A DNA stretch of 64,000 nt from an uncultured Bryobacteraceae bacterium (GTDB taxonomy: Bacteria; Acidobacteriota; Terriglobia; Bryobacterales; Bryobacteraceae), in contig CALJAM010000014.1 of NCBI GenBank assembly GCA_938027685.1, positions 1 to 64,000 of the forward strand, read 5' to 3'. Shown here piece by piece: positions 16,410 to 23,712 of this stretch (the first letter of the stretch is position 1; every line of letters starts with the position of its first letter). The position numbers were made by a program, and so were the translations under genes. The notes below the pieces were generated by a model. That model was not told the origin of the DNA. It saw nothing but the letters and a program-made list of their open reading frames with translations, and ran no database searches.

Positions 16410-18515
16410 ATGATGCCGAAGTGGTTGCTTGCTTGCCTCTGTCTCCCCGCTATGGCGGAGATCCCCCAGTGGAAAACGCTCCTCTACGGCGTGTCCTACT
16501 ACCACGAATACATGCCTTACGAACGACTCGAAGAAGATGTGCGCTTGATGCAGAACGCCGGCATCAACGTCGTACGCTTGGGCGAGTCCGTCTGGAGCAG
16601 TTGGGAACCCCGAGATGGTCAGTTCGAATTCGGCTGGATGGAGCGTATTCTGGATCGCCTGCACAAGGCAGGCATCAAAGTCATCCTCGGAACCCCTACT
16701 TACTCGATCCCCCCGTGGCTCTACCGTAAGCACCCGGAAATTCTCGTCAGCCATCTTACCGAGGCGCCGCCCCTCGTCGTCCGCACCCAGCCCACCTACC
16801 CCGGTCGTGCCGCCGGCGGCGCCTACGGGCCTCGGCAGAACATGGACCTCACGCACCCGGTCTATCGCTACTACGCAGAGCGCCTCATCCGGCAGATCGT
16901 AGCCCGCTTCAGGGACCATCCCGCCGTCATCGGCTACCAGATCGACAACGAAACTCATCCGAATCCCTCGAATGCCCCCCACATGCATGTAGATTTCGTG
17001 AACTATCTCAAACGCAAATTTAAGAACCCCGAGACGCTCAACCGATTGTGGGGTTTCGCCTACTGGGGCCAACTGGTACAGGACTGGGACGAGTTCCCTC
17101 CCCGCCAGGGGATTCTTAACCCGGGTTACAAGCTCGAATGGGAGCGCTTCCAGCGCCAGACCGTGACCGACTTTCTCGCCTGGCAGGCCGCCATCGTCCG
17201 CCGGCTCAAACGGCCCGATCAGTTCATCACCCACAACTTCGTCGGCGGCGTGCGCACCGAGGTCGATCAGCCCGCTATCGCACGCCACCTGGACATCGCC
17301 GCCGTCAACCCGTACCACGCAGTTCAGGACGAACTCGACGGGCTTGCCATCAGCCTCTCCGGCGACCTCTGCCGCTCCCTCAAACGCAAGAACTACCTCG
17401 TCATGGAGACAAACGCCCAAACCATAGGCTGGGATTCCCGCACCCAGTTCCCCCCTTATGACGGTCAGCTCCGATTGAGCGCCTACAGCCATTTCGCCTG
17501 CGGAGCCAATATGGTCGCTTACTGGCATTGGCACTCCTTGCACTATGGCCAGGAAACGTACTGGAAAGGAGTGTTGTCACACGACCTGGAACCTAACCGC
17601 ATTTATCGGGAAATGGCCCGCATCCGGAGCGAGCTTCAACGCGTCGGCCCTTCTCTTGTCAACCTCAGGAAGGACAATGCCGTGGCCCTGCTGGTCAGCC
17701 TCGATTCCTATCACGGCCTTCGCTTCATGCCCTTCGACGACCACGTGAACTACATGACCGTACTCCACCAGATGTACCGCGCGCTCTACCGGCTGAATGT
17801 CGAAGTGGACTTCGTTTTCCCGGAAACCCAAGACCTGAGCCGATACAAAGTGATCGTGGTGCCCCCGCTCTACGTAGCCTCCGACGAGCTGCTCGGCAGG
17901 CTCGCAAGCTACGTCCAAACTGGCGGTCATCTGGTCCTTTCCTTCAAGAGCGGCTTTACCAATGAGTATTCGACAGTCCGCTGGACCCGTGCCCCAGGAC
18001 CCTTGCGACAGGCGGCCGGCTTTTCTTACCAGGAGTTTTCCAGCTTGGCGCGCCCCCTCGCCTTGAAAGGCGATCCCTACCGACTCGGTGAGCACAACCG
18101 CGTCTCCGTGTGGGCCGAGATGATTGAACTTGAGGGCGCTGAACCCTTGGCTTGGTACGATCATCCCTTCTTCGGCAAGTATCCTGCCCTTACGCGTAAC
18201 CGCTACGGTCGTGGAACGCTCACTTACCAAGGAACATTTCTTTCCGACGAACTCCAGCTAAGAGTGCTGAAGGAAGTGCTCGAGTTGGCCGGCTTGTTGG
18301 GCCCCGAGCAGCAGCTCCCGCCCCACGTGAGACTGAAACGCGGCGTCAATGCGGCCGGCAAGACCGTGCGTTTCTACCTTAACTTTTCCGCGCAGCCCCA
18401 AACCGTCCGCTATGCCTATCGGGCCGGCCGCGAGCTGCTCACGAATCGAACCATCGATTCGGGTGCGACCGTCTCCGTTGGCCCCTGGGACCTGCTTATC
18501 GTTCAGGAACAGTAA
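16410..18515 (+). CDS. Secreted GH42-family beta-galactosidase
   Basis: 701 aa from the ATG at 16410, with a signal peptide (PKWLLACLCLPAMA). The TIM barrel opens with the GH42 pattern GVSYYHEYMPYERLEEDVRLM and NAGINVVRLGESVWSSWEP. The acid/base glutamate is Glu181 in QIDNETH and the nucleophile is Glu333 in LVMETNAQ, the positions expected for this family. Residues ~425-560 form the trimerisation (glutamine-amidotransferase-like) domain and the end is a small beta-domain. It hydrolyses terminal beta-D-galactosides (possibly beta-arabinosides or related sugars) outside the cytoplasm. It lies 18 nt downstream of the beta-helix gene, which supports a shared role in plant or microbial polysaccharide breakdown. 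Confidence 0.92.
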   Translation: MMPKWLLACLCLPAMAEIPQWKTLLYGVSYYHEYMPYERLEEDVRLMQNAGINVVRLGESVWSSWEPRDGQFEFGWMERILDRLHKAGIKVILGTPTYSIPPWLYRKHPEILVSHLTEAPPLVVRTQPTYPGRAAGGAYGPRQNMDLTHPVYRYYAERLIRQIVARFRDHPAVIGYQIDNETHPNPSNAPHMHVDFVNYLKRKFKNPETLNRLWGFAYWGQLVQDWDEFPPRQGILNPGYKLEWERFQRQTVTDFLAWQAAIVRRLKRPDQFITHNFVGGVRTEVDQPAIARHLDIAAVNPYHAVQDELDGLAISLSGDLCRSLKRKNYLVMETNAQTIGWDSRTQFPPYDGQLRLSAYSHFACGANMVAYWHWHSLHYGQETYWKGVLSHDLEPNRIYREMARIRSELQRVGPSLVNLRKDNAVALLVSLDSYHGLRFMPFDDHVNYMTVLHQMYRALYRLNVEVDFVFPETQDLSRYKVIVVPPLYVASDELLGRLASYVQTGGHLVLSFKSGFTNEYSTVRWTRAPGPLRQAAGFSYQEFSSLARPLALKGDPYRLGEHNRVSVWAEMIELEGAEPLAWYDHPFFGKYPALTRNRYGRGTLTYQGTFLSDELQLRVLKEVLELAGLLGPEQQLPPHVRLKRGVNAAGKTVRFYLNFSAQPQTVRYAYRAGRELLTNRTIDSGATVSVGPWDLLIVQEQ

Positions 18516-19027
18516 CGCTGCCCGGCTGCATGCGGCTTACCCCGATCGCTTGTCCTGTGCGACAGCCCGCCTACCTTGATCCGCCCCGTGAGCTAAGCTC
18601 GTTCGCCCCTCTGCCGGGCTGCGGCCGGAGATTGCCCCACGCAACCCTCGGCAAGGACTGTGAAGGACCCCGCGTAGAGCCCTCCCGCTGGCGCGTGACT
18701 TCTGAAAAATTACCTGAGCCCCGTCGAGTGCCGTCTGGATTGAGCGCGGCCGCCCGCAGCCGTCGGACCGTCTGCCGGCCCAGACGTCCTCCTGGCTGGC
18801 CGTCGCTGCGTCACGCACTGCCGCCTCCGAAATATGGTTGACAGAACTACTACCGCAGGAGAACGCGAGCCTTGTTTCCGCGCACCGGCTCGCAAAAAAG
18901 GCCAACCCCGGACCGCCCACAGGAGCTTGTCCCGGGTGCAATAAACACTGCCCAAGAGCGGCCGATTCGCTGCTGGCTCCCTCCCAAGGACTCGGCAGAG
19001 GCGACTTCGCTCAGCGACCAAGAGACT
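18516..19027. other. Spacer without a recognisable gene
   Basis: About 510 nt of mixed GC-rich sequence between the GH42 stop and the transposase relic. No frame has a ribosome-binding site plus a motif. It may be decayed DNA associated with the former insertion. Confidence 0.4.
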
Positions 19028-20100
19028 GCAGGGCTCTGCTGAAAAACCCGCCGAGGCTTCGTCAGAAAGAACATTTTGTGCCATCATTGTTTTAATGGTC
19101 GCCACGACCGGCTACGTCTCCCTCGTGCAGCGCGTCCCCACCGACCACCCCTCGCGCGCCCACCCGGCCCCGCCGTCGGGGTCCTGCGCGGCCTCTGTGT
19201 CCGCGGGGGCCCGCCCCCATCTCGCCCGAACGCGTCCTGGGCAGCATGCTATTCGGGCCTTCCACTCCCTCCCCAGCGAGCGGCCTCTAGTCGTCGCGCT
19301 CCACTACAAACCGCTGCTGGGCTGGTTCTCAGATCTGCAGATGGACGAGGCCGAACCACGCGGTGTTCAACAACAAGTGCGCGTCGCTTGTGAACCGGCC
19401 GAAAACGGGCGCATTCTTCCGCCGCCTGCTCGCCCTGGCCCAGCCCTATCTTTCCGACGAGCACTTCACGGCAACCCCACGCTGATCGAGGCCTGGGCCG
19501 GCCGGAGAAGCTTCCGACGCAAGGGGGATGGCGAGGACGAAAGGGCCGATTTCCGCGGCCGGCGGCGGTCGAACCGGGCCCGCCGGTCCACGACCAATCC
19601 GGAGGCGCCGCTGTACCGGAAGGCGCGCGGCCGGGAGGCCCCGCTGGCCTACCTGGCGCAAGTGCTGGTGGAGAACCGTCACAGTCTGATCGTGGACGTC
19701 ACGGCCACGACCGCCGACGGCACGGCCGAGGTCGATACCGCGCTGCTCGTGGCCTACGGGCTCGGGCAACGCCGGCCGCACCCGGTTCCCCCGGCGGCGG
19801 AGGCCTATGATGGCCTGGACCTGGTCAAGAGACGTTGCGTGATCTGGGAATAGTCGTGCACACGGCCGGGAGAAGCCGGGCGAGCGCGCTGGATCGGCGG
19901 ACGACGCGACCCGCCGGCTACCCGGTGAGCCGGGGCGACCGCCCTCGGAGCAGCGGATCTCTGCCTGGCCGCAGTGCGTGACGGGGCGTGAGCGGATGAA
20001 GTGGCGCGGGCTCGCGAAGGCTAACCGGCTGGTGGAGGTTCCTGCGGCCCACAATCTCCGGCGCCTGCGCAATGCGCGAGCCCAGGCAACGTAAGCGACC
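19028..20100 (+). mobile_element. Decayed IS5-like (DUF772/DDE) insertion sequence
   Basis: The plus strand preserves pieces of an IS5-superfamily transposase in several frames. From ~19095: GYVSLVQRVPTDHPSRA (usual N-terminus) and, further on, SERPLVVALHYKPLLGWFSDLQMDE. A second frame then gives NHAVFNNKCASLVNR and LALAQPYLSDEHFT. Back in the first frame come TLIEAWAGRRSFRRK, RRSTTNPEAPLYRKARG and LVENRHSLIVDVTATT, and finally SALDRRTTRPAGYPVS (~19885) and AAHNLRRLRN near 20050. The first catalytic Asp (normally V-D-G-T-L-I-E-A) is lost. CTGCTGAAAAAC at ~19037 looks like the left terminal repeat; no right-hand copy is visible. The element is inactive. Confidence 0.8.
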
Positions 20101-20287
20101 GCGAGCAGCGCGGCAGGGGCGGGGAAGCCCTCAAAGGGCCGCCTGGTCTGCCTCGACCTGCACGAAATCGGGCTGCGAGAACTGACCCGCCTCAGAGCAA
20201 TGCCTCCGGAGCAACTGCTTCGTCCATACGGAGGGCCTGGTTCCCTTACACGCTAAGCCATTGAAATCACGAGATGTTTGCCGTCTC
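20101..20287. other. Short spacer before arsR2 promoter
   Basis: No coding signal; lies between the insertion-sequence relic and the promoter of the second ars-type operon. Confidence 0.4.
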
Positions 20288-20316
20288 TTGCAATTGCTGC
20301 GATCGGTTGCTACGAT
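20288..20316 (+). promoter_or_regulatory. Promoter of the second arsR operon, probably giving a leaderless mRNA
   Basis: TTGCAA (20288-20293) and TACGAT (20311-20316) are separated by exactly 17 nt. Transcription would start about 5-7 nt after the -10, at 20321-20323, which coincides with the ATG at 20322. The spacer begins and ends with GCAA/TTGC halves that could be part of an operator, but the symmetry is weak. Confidence 0.6.
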
Positions 20317-20321
20317 AGCGG

Positions 20322-20657
20322 ATGGCCATGCCTGATCCGAGCGGCCAGCGCATCCGCACGGCTCGCCTACTCAAGGCCATGGCGCACCCCCTACGCCTCC
20401 GGATCCTTGACGAGTTGGCCCAATACGGCGAGCGTTGTGTATGTGAGTTGGCGGCGCTGTGTGATGCCGACGAGTCGACGACCTCGCGTCACCTGACACG
20501 CCTGCGGGTTGTCGGCCTGGTCGCCGACCAGCGCCGCGGCCCGCAGGTCTTCTACCGGCTGTCGGGCCCCCATGTGCTGCGTTTACTGGAAGCGGTTCAC
20601 GCGGTTTCCGCGCGCCAAACGGTTTCTCCGGTCGAGCACTGCTTTGGAGCTTACTGA
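20322..20657 (+). CDS. arsR: ArsR-family transcriptional regulator with CVCEL metal site
   Basis: 111 aa if started at ATG 20322 (109 aa from ATG 20328). Winged helix-turn-helix: LKAMAHPLRLRILDELAQYG, then RCVCELAALC (C39, C41, C47), recognition region DESTTSRHLTRLRVVGLV and wing RRGPQVFYRL. The Cys-Val-Cys motif is the type I ArsR arsenite/antimonite site. There is no Shine-Dalgarno sequence, and the predicted -10 lies only 5 nt upstream, so translation may be leaderless. It is first in a run of four tightly spaced genes (next start 12 nt after its stop) and probably represses them. Confidence 0.9.
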   Translation: MAMPDPSGQRIRTARLLKAMAHPLRLRILDELAQYGERCVCELAALCDADESTTSRHLTRLRVVGLVADQRRGPQVFYRLSGPHVLRLLEAVHAVSARQTVSPVEHCFGAY

Positions 20658-20669
20658 AGGAACAAGGAA

Positions 20670-20927
20670 ATGGCTACGGTTACGGTGCAATTAAAGATTC
20701 TGGGACCTGGATGCACGAATTGCAAAAGGCTGGCGGCAAATGCCGAAGCTGCCGCCCGCGAAATGGAGCTCGCTTACGAACTCGAAAAAGTCACCGATAT
20801 CGGCAGGATGATCGGCTACGGCATCCGCCGTACACCGGCCCTGGTCATCAACGGCAAGGTAGCCGTGGAAGGGCGCGTGCCGTCACCCGAAGAACTCATG
20901 TCGATCCTGGCGCAACATACGGCCTGA
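20670..20927 (+). CDS. arsE: Small thioredoxin-like protein (ArsE-like)
   Basis: 85 aa, the size of TIGR00412-type small redox-active disulfide proteins. Active-site CTNC (Cys15, Cys18) follows a first beta strand (VQLKILGPG); TPALVINGKVAVEGRVPS holds the cis-Pro and the following strand pair. The gene order arsR - small thioredoxin - CPTC protein - DsbD-like membrane protein matches arsEFG loci known from Shewanella putrefaciens, where ArsE and ArsF are linked to reduction of nitroaromatic arsenicals. Cytoplasmic, since no signal is present. The symbol is assigned mainly from context; a generic thioredoxin role is the alternative. Confidence 0.7.
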   Translation: MATVTVQLKILGPGCTNCKRLAANAEAAAREMELAYELEKVTDIGRMIGYGIRRTPALVINGKVAVEGRVPSPEELMSILAQHTA

Positions 20928-20944
20928 CCTAGGGGGGGAGTCCC

Positions 20945-21454
20945 ATGTCCTGGAAAAGCCTGACGAAGTATTCACTGCTCGCTTTCGTCGCCGTCAGCGT
21001 GGCGGTGAACTTTTGGCAACTGGTGCGCCGCGACTCGCCGGCAGCCGAAGCCGCCGCCGCGCCCGTGGCTGCGGCGCCGAGCGCCGAGACAGCCCCGGCT
21101 CAAGCCCGTCCCGCCGAAAATAAGGTCCTCGTCTATTACTTTTACACCACGATACGCTGCCCTACTTGCCGGCGCATTGAAGCCCTGTCCGAACACGTAG
21201 TTAGGACCGCCTTCAGCGACGAGCTCCGCAAAGGGCTGATCGAGTTTGTGCCGATCAACGTGCAGTTGCCGCAATACCGCCACTTCATCCGCGACTATCA
21301 ACTGTTCACTAAGTCGGTGGTCATCGTGCGCCTCGAGGACGGCCGGCAGGCCGAATGGAAAAACCTGGAAAGAGTATGGGAGCTGGTTTATGACCCAAAG
21401 GCGTTCTTTCGGTATCTTCAGGATGAAATTCGGATTTATCTGAGAAAGCTATGA
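20945..21454 (+). CDS. arsF: ArsF-like membrane-anchored thioredoxin-fold protein
   Basis: 169 aa. An N-terminal membrane segment (SLLAFVAVSVAVNFW, residues 10-24) is followed by an Ala/Pro-rich linker (~30-58) and a thioredoxin-like domain with RCPTCR (Cys72, Cys75), then VPINVQLPQYRHFIRDYQLFTKSVVIVRLEDGR. This matches the family annotated as nitrophenyl compound nitroreductase subunit ArsF. GGGGGG precedes the ATG. The stop overlaps the next start (ATGA), so its partner is the following membrane protein. Likely passes electrons between the DsbD-like permease and an extracytoplasmic or membrane substrate; the substrate is inferred only from the family name. Confidence 0.75.
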   Translation: MSWKSLTKYSLLAFVAVSVAVNFWQLVRRDSPAAEAAAAPVAAAPSAETAPAQARPAENKVLVYYFYTTIRCPTCRRIEALSEHVVRTAFSDELRKGLIEFVPINVQLPQYRHFIRDYQLFTKSVVIVRLEDGRQAEWKNLERVWELVYDPKAFFRYLQDEIRIYLRKL

Positions 21455-22146
21455 TGGAGGGACTCTTATTGGGTTACGGCGGCGCCCTCTGGCTTGGCGT
21501 GCTGACCTCCGTCAGCCCCTGCCCGCTGGCGACCAACATCGCGGCCATCTCCTGGCTCACCAAAAGCATCCGGTCGCCACGACTCGTTTTGGCCGCCGGC
21601 GCCCTTTATGCCATCGGCCGAGCGGTTGCTTATATCGCACTGGCTGCGCTTTTGCTCACCAGCCTATTCTCGGTGCCTCGCCTTTCGGAAATTTTGCAGA
21701 ACCATCTGAATAAATGGCTCGGGCCGCTGTTGATTCTAGTGGGAATGTTCTTACTGGGTCTGCTCGAATTCCGCTTCTCGACGCGAGTTGGCAGCGGCAA
21801 GTTGGAGCAGAAGCTGTATGACAGCGGCGCCTGGGGTGCCGCCTTCCTGGGCATGCTCTTCGCGCTGTCGTTCTGTCCTGTCTCGGCGGCCCTCTATTTC
21901 GGCAGCCTCTTGCCCCTGGCGTTGCAGCACCGATCCACGCTGGGGCTTCCCGCTCTGTTCGGGATCGGGACAGGGTTGCCGGTGCTTGTTTTTGCCTGGT
22001 TATTGGCGGCGGGCGCGCGCTCCTTGAGCGCCGCGTTCCAACGACTCTCGGCGCTGGAGCGATATGCGCGGCCCGCCACGGGTGTCGTGTTCGTGCTCGT
22101 CGGGATCTATCTGTCCCTGGTTCACATTTACCGTGTCGAGCTGTGA
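21451..22146 (+). CDS. arsG: DsbD/CcdA-like membrane protein (ArsG-like)
   Basis: 231 aa with about six membrane segments. Two conserved intramembrane cysteines sit in the DsbD/CcdA positions: Cys24 in SVSPCPLATN and Cys142 in ALSFCPVSAAL, an internal-repeat arrangement typical of thiol-electron transporters. The closest named family is the aromatic aminobenzylarsenical efflux permease ArsG, part of arsEFG operons. It overlaps arsF by 4 nt and is last in the operon; the next gene starts 257 nt on. Whether it exports a reduced arsenical or only moves electrons across the membrane cannot be told from sequence. Confidence 0.75.
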   Translation: MMEGLLLGYGGALWLGVLTSVSPCPLATNIAAISWLTKSIRSPRLVLAAGALYAIGRAVAYIALAALLLTSLFSVPRLSEILQNHLNKWLGPLLILVGMFLLGLLEFRFSTRVGSGKLEQKLYDSGAWGAAFLGMLFALSFCPVSAALYFGSLLPLALQHRSTLGLPALFGIGTGLPVLVFAWLLAAGARSLSAAFQRLSALERYARPATGVVFVLVGIYLSLVHIYRVEL

Positions 22147-22402
22147 CGGCCTCTAGAGCAGAGAAGCGGTGGCGGACAGGACGTTCCCTGCCTCCGGCCC
22201 GGATTTTTCTACAGCCGGGTTCGAGCGCCATGACCGGGAGCGCTTGGGACCTAAACGCCGCCCACGCAGGGAGCCCGGCAAGGCTCAGCCATCACACCCC
22301 GCCCCGCTCGTCGGCACCGTCGCTGCCGCAGGGTGCACATCATCGGCAACGAACCGACCGCGGGAATATGGAATTCGTGTTCAGGCAGCGAAGGAGGAAC
22401 TC

Positions 22403-23236
22403 ATGACGGCTCCGGTCCTAGCAGAAAAGGACTACGCGTTTCTCGGCTCCGGCATCATCGCCGGCGTCTTCGCGGAGCGAATGGTCAACGCCGGAATCCC
22501 CGCCGGCAGACTGCACGTGTCCGACGTCGATCCGGGCAAGGCCAAAGAGCTCGAGCGCAAGCTGGGCGTGCGCGCGGCTCGGGACAACCGGGAGGCGGCC
22601 GCCGCAGCCGATGTCGTCTTCCTCTGCGTACCTCCCCAGGCGGTCAAGACCGTGATGGACGAGGTGCGCGCCGCGCTGCGGCCGAACGTGCTGCTGGTCT
22701 CGCTGGCCGCTGCGGTCCGGACCGAATGGATCGAGCAGAGCGCGGGCGGGGCCGTAAAGGTTCTCCGCGTGATACCAAACACACCCTCGCTGATCGGCGC
22801 GGGAATGAATCCTCACTGTCTGGGCCGGCACGTGACAGAGGCCGATCTGGCCTTCATCGACGCCTTACTGGGGTTGTTCGGCACCACGGTGCGGCTCCGG
22901 GAAGACCAGATGGAAGCCTTCACCGCCCTGACCGCTGTCGGCCCCACCTACGTATTCCCCATCATCCAGGCCCTGAGGGACGCCGCCGCGGGCGCCGGCG
23001 TGGAGAAGCAGGCAGCTGAGCGCGCCGCAGCGCAGACGGTTCTGGGAGCAGCGCAGTTGGTGCTGCAAACCGGCCGCGGACCCGAGGACTTGATCCAAAT
23101 GATCGGCACCCGCACGCTGGCGGAGGATGCGGCCCGAGACTTATTCCGTCAAGCCTACGAGACCGCCCTCGGCAAGCTGCGGCAAGCCGTCCAACGGCTC
23201 TCGGCCCCCTGGCAGCAGCCGCCTCCTCGCGGATAA
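22403..23236 (+). CDS. proC: Pyrroline-5-carboxylate reductase-like oxidoreductase
   Basis: 277 aa from the ATG at 22403 with an excellent AAGGAGGAAC site; the longer upstream frame lacks one. The N-terminal Rossmann motif is FLGSGIIAGVFAERM and the central part has VLRVIPNTPSLIGAGM, the ProC substrate-binding region. The C-terminal half is the helical dimerisation domain (FTALTAVGPTYVF and AAQTVLGAAQLV). ProC reduces 1-pyrroline-5-carboxylate to proline with NAD(P)H. Some members of the family act on other imines, and this gene stands alone, so the proC symbol is probable rather than certain. Its last codons lie in the first copy of a 37-bp direct repeat. Confidence 0.8.
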   Translation: MTAPVLAEKDYAFLGSGIIAGVFAERMVNAGIPAGRLHVSDVDPGKAKELERKLGVRAARDNREAAAAADVVFLCVPPQAVKTVMDEVRAALRPNVLLVSLAAAVRTEWIEQSAGGAVKVLRVIPNTPSLIGAGMNPHCLGRHVTEADLAFIDALLGLFGTTVRLREDQMEAFTALTAVGPTYVFPIIQALRDAAAGAGVEKQAAERAAAQTVLGAAQLVLQTGRGPEDLIQMIGTRTLAEDAARDLFRQAYETALGKLRQAVQRLSAPWQQPPPRG

Positions 23237-23320
23237 CCGCTCCGCGCCCCGGAGTGGTATGCGTGCGGCGCGACGCTGATCTAGCAGCAGCCGCCTCCTC
23301 GCGGATAACCGCTCCGCGCC
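23212..23320. repeat. Perfect 37-bp direct repeat
   Basis: Identical 37-nt copies occupy 23212-23248 and 23284-23320 (offset 72 nt). Copy 1 contains the last codons and stop of the proC-like gene; copy 2 lies in the intergenic DNA between it and the convergent zinc-ribbon gene. Both begin GCAGCAGCCGCCTCC and end TCCGCGCC. The spacing suggests a local duplication of the gene's 3' end. Confidence 0.85.
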
Positions 23321-23327
23321 GGCTCCA

Positions 23328-23549
23328 TCAGTTGCCGCCGCAGCAGGACGGACCCCAACAGCCTCCTCCAAAGCCTCCGGAGCCCCCGGCGCCTCCCCTG
23401 AAGATGGCGGCCAGGGAGATCAGTTGCTCACCGTCCTCCGAACCGCATGAGGGACACACCGTCTTGAGGCCCTTGGAGTACTCGGAAATGGTGGCCCGAA
23501 TTTCGTACTCCGTACCGCACTGGCGACACCGGAACTCGTAGGCAGGCAT
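23328..23549 (-). CDS. FmdB-family zinc-ribbon protein
   Basis: 73 aa. The opening MPAYEFRCRQCGTEYE, with Cys8/Cys11 and a second pair Cys32/Cys35 in VCPSCGS, is the signature of the FmdB putative regulatory zinc ribbon. The C-terminal tail is almost all Gly with three cysteines (GGGCWGPSCCGGN), seen in many members. Function is not established beyond zinc binding. It is convergent with the proC-like gene and divergent from the secreted protein starting at 23713. Confidence 0.88.
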   Translation of the reverse strand: MPAYEFRCRQCGTEYEIRATISEYSKGLKTVCPSCGSEDGEQLISLAAIFRGGAGGSGGFGGGCWGPSCCGGN

Positions 23550-23712
23550 AGGCGATCCTTATATTAGGCTAGCGCAGAAGTGGACGAGAGGGGCTGGTGC
23601 CTGGTGCTGCTCAATCCCGGCCCACGTCCCCCGCACGCCGTGCGTGATTTGTCCCGACGATCCGCGGACTAGGCTCGGCGAAACACGGCGGTCTTAGCGC
23701 TACAGTGGGAAT

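Noticed and set aside
19446-20072. 208-aa minus-strand frame across the insertion-sequence relic
   Set aside because: Antisense of transposase segments that are recognisable on the plus strand.
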